Shown here piece after piece: positions 11,395 to 23,297 of a DNA stretch of 64,000 nucleotides. Position numbers and translations under genes: made by a program. The stretch spans positions 214,719,748 through 214,783,747 of the forward strand of contig OZ010794.1 of assembly GCA_963932465.1 (NCBI GenBank), in the 5' to 3' direction. This DNA comes from Maratus speciosus. Taxonomy: Eukaryota > Arthropoda > Arachnida > Araneae > Salticidae. Numbering within the stretch: the first letter of the stretch is position 1; every line of letters starts with the position of its first letter. A model generated the notes under the pieces. That model had not been told where the DNA came from and ran no database searches. It saw nothing but the letters and a program-made list of their open reading frames with translations.

Positions 11395-11591
11395 ATATCG
11401 TCGGTACCATGTCAAACTATCCAATATGAAAACAGTGTTGTCAGTATGCTTAAAAACAGTATTGCTAAGACCTATAAAGTAAAAATTATCCTTTCGGAAT
11501 TTGTGGTACCAACAGTGGGCTACAATTTTTTAATTCAGATTTCTTGATCGGCACCACTTTTCCGAAATGGTAAAATTCCCCTTGTTTTGCC

Positions 11592-11799
11592 TTAACCCCT
11601 TCGCGACGGGAGCCTTTTACGAAATGTTTATTACTTTGCTACCGGTTTAAAAAAACAGAAGTTTGTGCCTATTCAAATCGGGAAAATGCTCGGATTAAAT
11701 AAGGCAAATTTTACAGTAAAATTTTACTGGTAAGGATAAACGAAGATTCTTAGGCCTATTTCCGGCACGTATACGTGTCGCTCGTCCCCAAGGGGTTAA
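11592..11799. mobile_element. TTAA MITE, family H, array copy 1
   Basis: A 208-bp element begins TTAACCCCTTCGCGACGGGA and ends CCCAAGGGGTTAA. It occupies the first of the two TTAA sites in the centre of the host element. It differs slightly from copies 2 and 3, including CCCCTTC instead of CCCTTTC at the left end. Confidence 0.9.
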
Positions 11800-11810
11800 T
11801 TAATATTTCA

Positions 11811-12018
11811 TTAACCCTTTCACGACGGGAGCCTTTTACGAAATGTTTATTACTTTGCTACCGGTTTTAAAAAACTGAAGTTAGTGCCTATTCAAATCGG
11901 GAAAATGCTCGGATTAAATAAGGCAAATTTTACAGCAAAATTTTACTGGTAAGGATAAACGAAGATTCTTAGGCCTATTTCCGGCACGTATACGTGTCGC
12001 TCGTCCCCAAGGGGTTAA
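11811..12018. mobile_element. TTAA MITE, family H, array copy 2
   Basis: A 208-bp element begins TTAACCCTTTCACGACGGGA. It starts exactly 219 bp after copy 1, with the 11-bp spacer TTAATATTTCA between them. It is almost identical to copy 3, so it most likely arose by tandem duplication of MITE plus spacer. Confidence 0.9.
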
Positions 12019-12029
12019 TTAATATTTCA

Positions 12030-12237
12030 TTAACCCTTTCACGACGGGAGCCTTTTACGAAATGTTTATTACTTTGCTACCGGTTTTAAAAAACTGAAGT
12101 TAGTGCCTATTCAAATCGGGAAAATGCTCGGATTAAATAAGGCAAATTTTACAGCAAAATTTTACTGGTGAGGATAAACGAGAAACCTTAGGCCTATTTC
12201 CGGCACGTATACGTGTCGCTCGTCCCCAAGGGGTTAA
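12030..12237. mobile_element. TTAA MITE, family H, array copy 3
   Basis: A 208-bp element lies exactly 219 bp after copy 2, behind the same 11-bp spacer. Its right TTAA continues into ATAAGG, which is the right half of the host element centre. This copy therefore sits at the second original TTAA site. Confidence 0.9.
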
Positions 12238-13270
12238 ATAAGGTTAAATAAGACGAATTTTACTATTTCAAAAAAGTGGTACCGGTCAAGAAATCTGAAT
12301 TTTTAAAAAGTCGCCCACTGGCAACAATGTTTTCATATTGGATAGTTTAACATGCTACCGACCATATTATGTACAATCACACTCCTAAAAGATTTAAAAA
12401 TGAAATTAGTACAAAACATCGTATGATACAGCAAAAAGTATTTAAACACAGAACAAACGCTTTTTTTTTAACGTTAAAAAGCAAATGAAATATTTAACTT
12501 ATTGTTCTCAATTTTTAAAAAGAAATGCTAATTGTTTAAACTAGAAAAATGTTTTTTGAAGAGAATAATCAATTTTCTATTCAACAAATACTCTTCTGTA
12601 AATTTTAAATACATTTTTACAAAAGTGTAGTTCTTCTTTTCTGCCAGCTATTATTAAAAGGAAAATGCTAGTTTTAAAAATATGCATCTTATTTTCGTAG
12701 AATGCTATTGTAGTTATTTGTTGTCGGCCTCTATAACAATGTAACTAGTCCTAAAATGATAGTAATTGTAATTTTTTTAACGTTTGAAAAGGCTCTTTAA
12801 CGTCACTATCAGAAGTTTTCGAAACATAACAAACGACTTTCAGTTCTTTTTCTTTAAAAAAAAATATTATAATGGTATTTTAGAACATGTACTTTAACTA
12901 AATTCAGAACACAATCTTCATTGAAAAAAAATGTCAACACTCTTTATTTTTCCCGGATTGTTCGTTTGAAAGGATTTTTATGTGATTTACGTTTGATCTT
13001 TTTTTATATATAAAATATTTCAATCAACGCGAGAATAAATTAGAAATACGAGATTGTTTAACAGTAAAATTAATGGAGTTGTCAATAAAGAGAATAAGAT
13101 ATATTGCATTGTCTACCAGTTAGGATTGAAGCAATTGAGGATGTTGTCATAAGATGACGGCTTTTTTTTCGAATCAACAGTTTGACAGAGCACACTCCCA
13201 CAAATAAATTTGAATAGAAAGGTTTGTCTTTTTTATGCCCTTGTTTATTAATGGAAAATCTCTCTCACAA

Positions 13271-13905
13271 TTAAGGGGTCTTGTACCTTTTAAACGCGTC
13301 GAACATTAACGAAAAACTTCAAAGTTTGAATTAGTCTATCTAAACAGCCTTTTTATGTATACACATGAAATTTTGGATATTGATTAAACAGATTGTGCTT
13401 TGTAGTATGCTACCATTAAAAATGTATTAACCCTTTACAGAATTTGTGTATTCTCGAAATCAAAATAGCTCTTTTTTTACCCCATAAGTCATTGCGCGCA
13501 TGATATCTTGAGAAAGTATGTATGGATTGGCATGAAATTTGGTAAAGATACTAAACATATATGTGTGTTTAAAATGATCTACTCTTAGGCTAAAATTATT
13601 TCATTAACTATACAAAAAAAATATTTTCGTAAAAAAAAAAAAAAAAAAAATTGTATTTTTAAGGAATAAAAATAGTCATAACTAAAAATATTACCGAATA
13701 ATAAATAATATTTTGATTTCAACAACAGACAAATTCTGTAAAGGGTTAATAAATTTCTGTTGGTAGTATATTACAAAGCACAATCTGTTTAATCAATATC
13801 CAAAATTTCATGTTTATACATAAAAAGGTTTTGAAGATAGACAAATTCAAACTTTGAATATTTTCGTTAATTTTCGACGCGTTTAAAAGGTACAAGACCC
13901 CTTAA
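13271..13905. mobile_element. Long-armed TTAA palindromic MITE (family J)
   Basis: Arms of about 155 bp (13271-13426 and 13749-13905) are inverted copies. They begin TTAAGGGGTCTTGTACCTTT and end with its complement. The arms contain ACGCGTCGAA and GATTGTGCTTTGTAGTAT blocks in opposite order. The centre is occupied by another TTAA MITE. J itself lies within a degenerate L-type element whose halves are near 13160-13270 and 13906-14000. Confidence 0.8.
13427..13748. mobile_element. TTAA MITE (family I) nested in J
   Basis: A 322-bp element begins TTAACCCTTTACAGAATTTG and ends CAAATTCTGTAAAGGGTTAA, so the terminal 20 bp are nearly perfect inverted repeats. An A-run of about 20 lies near 13630. 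It uses a TTAA at the centre of J. Confidence 0.85.
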
Positions 13906-14041
13906 AGTAAATATTTGTATTTGGTTTTACTGGTGGCAGTTTTGCCAGATATTATACTCTTTCTCACTGACACTGACAGGCGGTTGTCTAAGTTGTCACA
14001 ATATGGCGGAAACGTCATAGATTACCATCATATCACATGAA

Positions 14042-14222
14042 TAGCCCTGATTACCGCCGAAGTAAACGTCCACCAATAAAAATAAATATTTGTTTTTGGC
14101 ATCATTTATAATTGAAATTTTAATATAATAATTTTAATAATGGAATTTTAATAAAAATAATGAGAAATTTTCTAATTAAATTTGCTGTTGACTGTTTACC
14201 CCGGCAGTAATCAAACCCTGCG
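14042..14222. mobile_element. Family L foldback MITE, best-preserved copy
   Basis: The left end CCCTGATTACCGCC pairs with the right end GGCAGTAATCAAACCCTG. The AT-rich interior has repeated TAATAATTTTAATAAT stretches. It is non-coding. Relatives are at 60-490, 10980-11394, 36430-36660 and 36893-37078. Confidence 0.6.
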
Positions 14223-14276
14223 AAAGCGGTTAGTGTTGGAGTTTCACTATTTTAAGGAATTGTCAGTTCCTCTTTA

Positions 14277-14484
14277 TTAACCTTTCCCACTCCGTTGGCT
14301 CCGCTGTGGAGACATCCTAAGTCTTTGCAAAATTTATTTTTCGTACCAGTAATAAAGGAAAATATTATTCACTTTATTTAATCAGAGTATTTTTGAAATT
14401 GTGTGCTTGAAGGAAACTGCTTTTTAAAAAGTGGTGCCGATCGAATAAAATTTGTGCAAGAGACTCCGGAGCTTTAAGGGTTAA
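14277..14484. mobile_element. TTAA MITE with CTCCGTTGGCTCCGC end
   Basis: A 208-bp element begins TTAACCTTTCCCACTCCGTT and ends GCTTTAAGGGTTAA. Short hairpins (GGCTCCGCTGTGGAG; ACTCCGGAGCTT) lie just inside the ends. It is a single copy in this window, with the same 208-bp length as D, H and R. Confidence 0.7.
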
Positions 14485-14510
14485 TAGTTCAGTGGAAAAA
14501 ATAGTCCTTC

Positions 14511-14687
14511 CAGGGTTCGTACGCTTCAAGGACTTTCAAGCATTATTACCAGTATTTTCGTATAGTAATATTTGCCTTATGTAATGAAAAAAAGTTCTAT
14601 CTTCAGATATAGCGACCAGTACTTTACGAAATTTCTGGTACCGAAACAACTAAATTCTACTTAATCCTCGGATGCGTACGAACCCTG
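14511..14687. mobile_element. MITE with CAGGGTTCGTACGC ends
   Basis: A 177-bp element begins CAGGGTTCGTACGCTTCAAG and ends GCGTACGAACCCTG, giving 13-14 bp inverted ends. The CAGGG start suggests hAT, but I could not find a matching 8-bp duplication outside the ends. The interior (GTACCAGTATTT and AATTTCTGGTACC) is also inverted. Confidence 0.65.
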
Positions 14688-14736
14688 CCAGCGCAATATG
14701 AATAATATATTTCAACTTAGGCATACTGTAATTGAT

Positions 14737-14959
14737 TTAACTCCTTAATTCTCGCTTTCGTGATATTCAGGGGCTGTGTCTTTTATTCAGATTGTTTGAT
14801 TCCGAGCACTTTTATAAAATAGTGTAATTGGCTTTATTATGGTATGATTTTACTTCTTATTAAACAAGGTGAAGATTTCTTTTTCAAAAAAAAAAAAAAT
14901 TGTGCCAATAAGCAATTTGAAATTTTAAACCGTAATATATTACGACCACTAAAGGCTAA
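14737..14959. mobile_element. TTAA MITE, family B copy 3 (inverse)
   Basis: About 223 bp, in inverse orientation to 1412-1628 and 6000-6217. It begins TTAACTCCTTAATTCTCGC. The right end has decayed to GGCTAAA. The interior A-run is expanded. Confidence 0.65.
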
Positions 14960-15435
14960 AATTTTCATCTGATAGATTTTTCTTATCGTTTTCGTTTTCC
15001 GCAGTAACTCAATTAAAGACCGAATTTCGGTTAAAACAATTTCTATACGCCACACAAGAATATCTCTTTGCGAAAATTCTTTATTTTAAAATTGAAATAT
15101 AATTTTGGTGTACTTTATAAAAAACCTTAATAAAATTGTTTTAAATAACTCTTACTATTATTTTTTATAACTTTTACATAAGCTTAAAATAATGACAGAT
15201 GGATATAGAAGTAGAAGAGCATCAAAAAATAGTAAAATATTGTGAATTATTATTGCAGTCAGACATTTTTATTTAAAAGTAAAAGATATAACTATTCACA
15301 AAATATAATAAAGAAATAGGAATCATCCTGCAAAGTATTGAAGAACTGAAATTTTATTTTAAATGGAAAATGAAAAAAGAAAATATAATAAATTCATGTC
15401 GTTAACACTAATGGTTTAAATTCCTAATCACAAAA

Positions 15436-15437
<2 letters not shown>

Positions 15438-15483
<46 letters not shown>
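15438..15483. repeat. Poly-A tract (46 bp)
   Basis: An uninterrupted A-run within a diverged tandem unit. Length may be affected by assembly. No retroelement body is visible upstream. Confidence 0.9.
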
Positions 15484-15484
<1 letters not shown>

Positions 15485-15582
15485 AATTAATTTTTTATAC
15501 TGTATAAAAAATAGACGAAGAGTAAAGACCAGTTTAGTTTTCTACTGTAATTTTTGTAAATTATCAAATAATTATATAATAA

Positions 15583-17728
15583 CTAGCAAACCCCGCGGCT
15601 TTGCTCGCGTAGTATTTGAAATATGCCAAGTGATATTTATATGTCTAATTTTTATTAAAAGGTACTAACTAAATTTTTATTTTATTAAAAGGTAATATTT
15701 TAGTTTATTAAAAGGTACTTATTAATTTTAGGAATAATTAAAACAATTACTATTTAAAACACAATTTGATTAAGCATCATTGTTACACTGCATAAAGCAG
15801 ACGTGAGACTTAAATTAATAAAACGAAATAAAACTAAATAAATAATAATTTAGAAAATGTTTTGAAACTTTTATGCTCAGTTAATACGCTCATTTCAGTA
15901 TTCATTTGAAGTTTTGAATTTTTTAGAAACCATCTTCTTACATCTTAAAATTAACCATCATGTCAAATTCCAAGTTCTACCACCTCTCTCAACATAAAGG
16001 GCTGTGTTGAAATTGAAATTGTCACCATTAATTTGCCAACATTAATTTTGAAATTGGTTTGTTATTTCCTAATATTCCTTTCCTTTTATATTTGAATATA
16101 CTTTTATATTCCTAATTTCCTTTTATATTTGATTTATATTCCCTGAAATTGCGTAGAAATCGTAATTTAGGACTTTTTTAGAATGCTTTTCGCACCTCCC
16201 CTTCACTTCACCCCCTTTTAATTCAAATTTATTTTCGACAGTCCTTCGAGGGCATTTATATTTTATAAGTAACTACCATGCCATATTTAAAGTTTCTAGC
16301 CTTTTCAGTATCACAGAAATCGCAATTTAGAAAGTTTTTAGCTACTGCAACCCTCTGGTGGTAGTGGTACATGCATAAAATATAGCTTATGTTTGAGCAG
16401 GTTCTATCACCAACAATTTGTCATCATTATTTTTTTAATCGGTTTGGTATTTGATAAGATTACATAAAAATTGTTACTTACAACGCTTTTCGCTCACTTC
16501 GTATTTTAAATTTGAAATTTTCTTTTGACAGTTTTTAGAAAGCAGTTGCATCTTGTAAGTAAATACCATGCCATACTTCAAAGTGTTAGACCCTTCAGTT
16601 ATGCAAAAAACGCAAATTAGAACGTGTTTTGCTTTTGCAACCCTCAGATGGTAGTGACAGCAACATAAAATATAACCTATATTATAGCAGGGACTGTCAC
16701 CATTGATTTGCAACCATTACTTTTGAAACAGCTTTGGAATTTCCTGACATTGAGTAGAAATCGCAATTTAGAATGTTTTTAGAACGCTTTTCGCGCATTT
16801 TCACCCCTTTTTAAATTTCCAATTTTTTCGAAACCGTTCTTAAAGATCATTTATATGTAATACATATTTACCTTGCCTAATTTTAAGTTGCTAGCCCCTA
16901 CCGATCACAAAAATCGAAATTTGGAACGCTTGTTTGCTCCTGCAACGTATAGGTGATAGTGATACCAACTTAAAATAGCGTCTATGTTAAAACAGAGGCT
17001 GTCAGCATCAATTTCTTAACATTACTTTTGAAATCAGTTTGATTCTTCCTGAGATATTGGTGACAAATCGGAATTTAGAACGTTTTTAGAACGCTTTTCG
17101 CTCATTTTGCTCCTGCATCTCCTCTGGATTAGTGGAAACATATATAAAATATAGCCTATCTTGGAGCAAGATCGGTCACCATCATTTTAACGCCATTATA
17201 TTTGAAATCGGTTCATTATTTCCTGAGATTGCATAGAAATTGCAATTTAGAACGTTTTTTACAACCCCCTTTGTGGTAGTGGCACCGACATAAAACATAG
17301 CCTATCTTGGAGCAAACGTTGTCTCTATCATTTTGACACCAATATTTTTTAAATCGGTTTGGTATTTCCTGAGATTATGTAGAAACTACCATTTAGAACG
17401 TTTTTTAGAACGCTTTTTGTGCATTTTCACCCCTTTTAAATTTCGAATTGTTTAAGAACTGTTCTTAGACACCGTTTATATCTTATAAGTAACTAATATT
17501 TCAAATTTCATATTCTATGTCCTTCAGTAACGCAAAAATCGCATTTTTAGAACGTTTTTTGCTCCTGCACCCCCTTTGGGGTAGTGGCACCGACATAAGA
17601 TATAGCCTATGTTCTAAGTTGGGCGAACACCATCATTTTGATACCATTACATTTGGAATCGGTTCGGTAGTTCCTGAGCTTATCTCCGACAAATAAACAA
17701 TTTTTACCTCTTTATAATAGGAGTATGA
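15583..17728 (-). mobile_element. Non-autonomous Helitron, 2.15 kb
   Basis: Read on the minus strand, the element begins TCATACTCCTATTATAAAGA at 17728 and ends GCGGGGTTTGCTAG at 15583. The host base is A before TC and T after CTAG, which is the Helitron insertion rule. A GC hairpin (GCGAGCAAAGCCGCGG region, 15588-15608) lies a few bases before the 3' end, as expected for the Helitron terminator. The flanks belong to a diverged copy of the local tandem unit. The right flank (GAAATAATTGTATTACAACG) matches the region near 38240. No RepHel protein is encoded, so mobilisation would need a helper. Confidence 0.85.
15950..17640 (-). repeat. ~150/300-bp internal repeats of the small Helitron
   Basis: A TAGAAATCGCAATTTAGAAC-like block recurs near 16151, 16314, 16610, 16755, 16908, 17060, 17235, 17377 and 17530. 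Spacing is about 145-175 bp. Alternate blocks carry different surroundings (a CACCCCTTTTAAATTT segment or a GGTAGTGGCACC segment). The true unit therefore seems to be a ~300-bp dimer, repeated four to five times. No frame is conserved. Confidence 0.75.
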
Positions 17729-17997
17729 TTACTTGAAATAATTGTATTACAACGAATTGTATTGTACTTTATAAGCAATAATGTGAATTCATAAAAAATA
17801 TTTGCTTGCTAAGAATAATCAAATTTCTATTCGACATTTTAAATTCAATACGTTGTTACTTAACTATTGTAATTTTCAGCTTTTTTCTGCAAGCCATTAT
17901 TGAAAGGGGGAAAGTAATTTTCAAAAATCTTATTAAAATTTTCCTAGCTTGATATTGGAATTTTTTCTTAACAGCCTTTTCAACAATGTAACTAGTT

Positions 17998-18116
17998 TTA
18001 ACCATTTCGCGAACGGTGTCCACAAAAAAGGACACTTAATTTTAAGTTTTCTGACACCCAGTGTATTTAAATACAATTTTCCTTTCATAACGTACGTGAA
18101 ATTAAGCAAATATCTA
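17998..18116. mobile_element. Left part of an E-family TTAA MITE split by the giant Helitron
   Basis: Starts TTAACCATTTCGCGAACGG and continues colinearly with the inverse of 4156-4364 (GTGTCC, CACCCAG, ACGTACGTGAAA landmarks). It stops at A18116, where the Helitron begins. The remainder resumes at 36257. Confidence 0.85.
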
Positions 18117-18239
18117 TCTTATACTAATAAAAGAACAAATCGTTCTGTGTGTGTGTGCGATGGCTAGCAAAAACTACTGGACGTAGAAGTCTGAAAACTC
18201 AGACGTGAGTAGTCCAGGACAGGTCCTGATGCACCTGCG

Positions 18240-20890
18240 GCTCAGATTTTTAATTTTTTAAGGGCCAGGACCCGTGGGCCCCTTTAAATTTTTATGCACA
18301 AAATTTTTAATAACTTGCCCTCTTTTTATCCAATCTTCTTCATTTTGGGGGAGCTTTCACCATATAGGTATTCTCGCCATTCTGCTTTCCAGTTATGACC
18401 CTGGACCCTTGGGGTGCGATACAGGGCCATTTGAAATTTTTGTGCTAATAAATTGTTAATAAATTGATTCCTTTTAATCCGATCTTCATTTTTGGGATCC
18501 TTTATACATTTAGTTATTCTCACGTATCTACATTCCAGTATATTATTCCATTCCCCTGGGGCCCCTAGGGAATCGCAAGACCTGGTCCAGATCCCCTTGA
18601 ACTTTTTGAGCGCCAAGCATTTTTCACCCCCTAATTTTCTTACCTTCTAAGTGCATAATTTTATAGTTGAGTTTTGAGTTATTACTTCTGGACCAACAGC
18701 CTCATACTTTTATTGCGACCCTAGGGAATCGCAGGGACCGGTCCAGGGCCCCTTGAACTTTTTGGGCGCCAAGCATTTTCCCCCCTTATTTTTTCACCTT
18801 CTAAGTGCATAATTTTATAGTTGAGTCTTGAATTCGTATTTCTGGACCAACAGCCTCATATTTTGATTGGAGCCCTAGGGCCCTTTTTTAAACATTATCC
18901 ATTCTTTTGTGCATTTCTTTAAAATATTATTCTAACGAATAATTCGTACCCTATGCTTAATGTTTACTAATTAAAGTTCTAAAGTGCTAAATACTAAAAC
19001 ATTTTAACGTGTTTTCATGTTAGGGCCTTTTTTTAACAATGAGTTGGCCACTTTTGGGCCCCCTATTATAGCTCCCTTAAAAATGGATCATTTCAATAGC
19101 TTTTTTTTTCTAACAACTTCTTAGATGCTCCTGCTACTCAATGAATGACAAAAAAAATTCTCAGACTTCAGCTATCACCAATTTTGAATATTAATCGCCT
19201 TCTTGGGGCCCTTGGTGCGAATTTGTTTAAATGATCCGGATTTCTTGAAATTTTTTTAACATAGTTTTAGAGTTTTCTTATTATTTTAATAACTACTAAA
19301 AATATCTTTATACGCAACTACATGCCAATTAAGCGCTGGCACTTTGTAGCCCGGAAACGGGCCCTTTGAAATTTTTTGCACCATAATTTTTTAATAAATT
19401 ACCCCCTCTTAATACAATCTTCATTTTTGGAACCCTTTTTTCCATTTAGTTATTCTCACGTCTATGCATTCCAGTAAAGTCCCTGGGACCCCCATTATCC
19501 CGTAGGGCCCAGTGCAGGGCACTTGAACTTTTTGTGCGGCATGCATATTGCACCAACTAATTTTCTCACATTCTCAGTGCATAATCTTAAATTTGAGTCT
19601 TGATTTCTTCTTCCAGGACCAACATCGTCATATCTTTATTGGGACCCTTTGGCCTTTTTAAAAGAATTTCTGATTTGTTTACGCATTTAATTAAAATAAT
19701 TATTCTAACGAATAATTAATACCCTATGATTAATTTTGATTAATTGTAAATCTAACGCGAAAAGTACTAAGACATTTTAACATGTTTTCATGTTAGGGAC
19801 CTCCTTTTAACTATAAGTTGGCTTTATTCTGAGCCCTTTATTATAGTCCCCTTAAAAATGGTCCGATTCACTAGCTATTTTTTATTCTAACTTCGGAGGT
19901 CCTGCAACTACTACATGAACGACAAAAAATTTTTAAGTCTTCAGCTACCATCAATTTTGAATATTAATCGCCTTCTTCGGCCCTTGGTGCAGCTTCTTTA
20001 AAAATGATCCGAATTGCGTGCAATTTTTTTAACATAGTTGTATCGTCCTCTGATTACTTTAAAGACTACTAAAAAGTATCTTTGTACTAAACTACATGCA
20101 ACTTAAGTCGCGGCCCTCTTGGGGCCCCTTATAGGGTACCTTAAAGCCTATGCACCATAAATTGTTAATAAATTGCCCTTTCTAATTGGATCTTCATTTT
20201 TGGAACCATTTTTCCATTTAGTTATTCTCCCGTTTCTATAGTCCAGTGAAAATCCTGAGGCACCCTAACATCCATAAAGCCTTATCCAGGGCCCCTTGAA
20301 CTTTTTGTGTGCCATTCATTTTTCACCCTCTAATTTCCTCATCTTCTGATTGTATAATTTTAAAATTGAGTCTTGAACTCTTCTTCCTGGACGAACGCCG
20401 TCATATTTTTATTGGGGCCCTTGGGCTTTTTTTAAAGAATTTTCTGAATTTTTTATGCATTTAATTAAAATAATATTCAAACGAATAATTAATATCCTAT
20501 GCTTAATTTTGACTAATTGTAGATCTAAAGCGATATGTACTGAGATATTTTAACATGGTAGTGCCCTGATCTCAACAATCAGTTGGACTCCTTTGGGCCT
20601 CCTGTTAAAAATGGTCCGATTCACAATTTTTTTTTCTAACAACTTCTTAGGTTCCCGAGCTACTACATGAACGACAAAAAAAATTTCAGACTTCAGCTAC
20701 CACCAATTTTGAATATTAATCGCCTTCTTCGGTCCTTGGTGGCCCTTTAAAAACGATCCGAATTGCGTGCAATTTTCATTAACATAGTTGTATCGTCCTC
20801 TGATTACTTTAAAAACTACTAGAAAGTATCTTTATACTAAACTACATGCAACTTAGGTCCCGGGCCTCTTGGGGCCCCGTATAGCCCAGC
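18240..20890. repeat. ~775-bp tandem repeats of the giant Helitron
   Basis: Landmarks recur in order. ATGTTTTCATGTTAGGG is near 19009 and 19786, with a partial version near 20564. CCATTTAGTTATTCTC is near 19446 and 20217, with a related block near 18507. TTGAATATTAATCGCCTTCTT is seen near 19182, 19960 and 20710. The period is about 775 bp. The first unit has an extra internal duplication (18600-18890). A fourth partial unit continues at 33478-34230, after the 12.6 kb insert. The short open frames are not conserved between units. Confidence 0.8.
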
Positions 20891-21179
20891 TAAAAATGAA
20901 CTGCAGTTTTTCTACAGAAGTGGAGTATTTTTGAGGTTTTTCTATAGTCAACTATAGATTTTCTGTAGTGCAATCTCGACTGTGAAAATACTTTAGAAAT
21001 TCTGCGGATAATGTGGCGTAATTTTGTGGTACTTTGTTTTAAAAATACTCTGTGCTATCAACTTCAAAAATACTATAGTTTATCTGAAGTCATCATAAAC
21101 TTTTAAAATAATGAGATTTTACGTCTGTAGTAATGCTGCAGTATTGAAGTAATTTTATCTCATAATTTTACCAGTTCGT

Positions 21180-22990
21180 CTTTTTCTCTTAGTGTTTAAT
21201 TATTTTAGTTGTCCGAAAGGAATAAATTTTATTTTGTGTTAATCAGAGAAAAAGAAAATTTAGTTAAAATTAAATTTCAAAGTCCGAAAGAGAATGCCGT
21301 CCTCGGGTTACAGCTCCGCCCCCCCCCCCCAAAAAAAAATGAACTCTTTTTAACCCTAGAACTACCGGAAATTTTACTCAAGTTTTATAAAAACATTCTA
21401 CACCAGAATTTTTACTTAAAACTATTTAATTTGTTTATTTAACTTATTATTGTCTGATTTATACATTTAGTTTGTTTTGAAGAAATTTCTGCTTTGAATA
21501 AATATTTTGAATGTACATGTCGGGTCTATTGGACCCTTCTGGTAGACAGAGGGTTAACCTGACTTTAAGATAAAGTTTAAATACATAAACATGAAAAAAA
21601 ATCGACCGAAAATTAACTACCAAGAGTGAGATATAGGGGGGTGAGTCTCTCCCCCAACAGAAACTTCTTAGTTTCTGTTTAATTTTAAGTTATTCGGAAT
21701 AAATAAATTTTACTATATTTTTCAAAATCGGAGAAAATAAGATATTTCCGTTAATTAAATTTCAGACTTCAGGGATGGCAATGGGCCTTCCAACCCCCCC
21801 CCCCCTCCTTAACGGAATTTTTTTATTTCTTTTATTTTAAAATACTGAAAAAGAATGAATTTTACTATGCATTTCATAAAAAAAGAAAATTTAATTACTT
21901 AAATTTCAAAATCCAGGGAAGGGAAATGGCTTTTTTCTCCTATCCCCCTTTCCCCCCTTTCCCCCGCTCAACTGATATTTCTGATATACTGCTTCTCTTT
22001 TATTTTAAGTTTCTGAATATAAATAAATTTTACTATGTACAAAATCGGAGAAAAAGAAAATTCAGTTACATATATGTTTCAAAATCCAGGGAGCAACAAT
22101 GACTCCCCTAGGCTCCTCTCTTTTAACGGAAAATTTTGGTTACCTTAATTTTTAAGTTACTCGCAAAGAATAAATTTTACTATGTTTTTCAAAACAGGAG
22201 AGAAAAAATTGGGTTACTTAAATTGAAATATCTAGGGAGAGGTAATTGGTCTCCTATGCCACCTTCCCCTAAACGGAAATTCTTGTTTCCTTTTTTTTAA
22301 GTTACTCGAAAAAAAATAAATTCTTCTATGTTTTCAAAATAGGAAAAAAAGAAAATTTAGTTTATACAATTTCAAAATACAGGGAAGGGCAATGGGCCTC
22401 CTATACCGTTCCCTCAACTGAAACTTTTTAGTTCCTCTTTTAATTTAAGTTAGTCGAATTAAATAAATTTCACTATTTCAAAACCGGTAGAAAAAAAAAA
22501 TTAGTTACTTATATTTTAAAATCCCGGGAGGAACAAATGACTGTTCTATAACTCCCCCCCCCCCCCCCCCCCCCCCGCCGCCTCCTGACGGAAAATTCTT
22601 GGTTTCTTTTTTTTAGTCACTCGCAAAGAATAAATTTTATTATGTTTTTCAAAATAAGAAAATAAAATTAGTTACTTACTTCAAAATCTAGGGAGGGGTT
22701 GTTGCTCTCCTATGCCCCCCTCCTCCCCTAAACGGAAAATTCCAGATTCCCTTTTTTTAAACATACTCGAAAGGAATAAATTCTACTGTGTTTTTCAAAA
22801 GCAGAATTTTTTTTTTTTTTTTTAAATTTCAAAATCCAATGAGGAGGCACTCCCCCCCTTTTTTTCTTTTTCATAGCACACCCGGACCCGGATTTACTAA
22901 ATGCACAATTTGCCCTTCTCCCCGAAAATACATGACTCCCAGTTCGTATGAAAATTACTTCTACTTTATAAAAACGAATGAAAAATAAAT
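21180..22990. repeat. C-rich ~150-bp tandem array
   Basis: GAATAAATTTTACTATGTTT followed by TTCAAAA and a purine-rich block, then AAATTTCAAAATCCAGGGA and a C-rich block. The units start near 21220, 21698, 21855, 22022, 22166, 22310, 22460, 22628 and 22776. The period is about 145-165 bp. C-runs of up to about 20 occur, notably near 22555. It is interrupted by a D MITE at 21350-21557. Confidence 0.75.
21350..21557. mobile_element. TTAA MITE, family D copy 3
   Basis: 208 bp, in the same orientation as 7620-7827 and nearly identical to it, with TTAA on both sides. The terminal hairpin reads GGGTCTATTGGACCC. It lies inside the C-rich array within the Helitron insert, so it is among the youngest insertions in the window. 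Confidence 0.9.
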
Positions 22991-23079
22991 AATTCTTATT
23001 AAATATTTTATTTTAAATTTACATTGGAATATTTGATTATTGTTCACGCAGCTGAGGCTGCATTTCTGACTAAATAAAT

Positions 23080-23290
23080 ATTTATTATTTAAGTTAATTT
23101 TTAATTATAATTGATTTAATAATTATTAATAATATTTATAATTAATAATTATTGATATTTAATATAATATTAATTATATATTACATAATATGAATAATAT
23201 AATTTAAATAATTAATAATTATTATTTATAATTAATAATTATTAATAATATATAATAAATTAATATTATTTAAATAATATTTTTTATTCT
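23080..23290. repeat. Pure A/T palindromic stretch
   Basis: About 200 bp with almost no G or C, built from TAATAATTATTAATAATA-like words and multiple self-complementary segments. It may form a cruciform. No gene is visible. Confidence 0.85.
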
Positions 23291-23297
23291 AAATTCT

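Larger units (their letters stand above)
11395..12367. mobile_element. Foldback element with 46-bp inverted ends hosting three H MITEs
   Basis: The left arm (11395-11440, core AAACTATCCAATATGAAAAC) and right arm (12322-12367) are inverted with about five mismatches over 46 bp. Inside them a second pair of arms (TTTCTTGATCGGCACCAC, and GTGGTACCGGTCAAGAAA) corresponds to the hAT MITE at 3053-3243. Removing the three H copies leaves a ~330-bp non-coding element. Its original centre can be rebuilt from the 3053 relative, which reads CCTTAATTAATATGTCATTA and carries two TTAA sites. Confidence 0.7.

Noticed and set aside
11592..12237. Three 208-bp repeats with a short spacer as CRISPR or an operator array
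   Set aside because: Each unit is a full MITE with TTAA and inverted ends, and a single copy exists at 8362.
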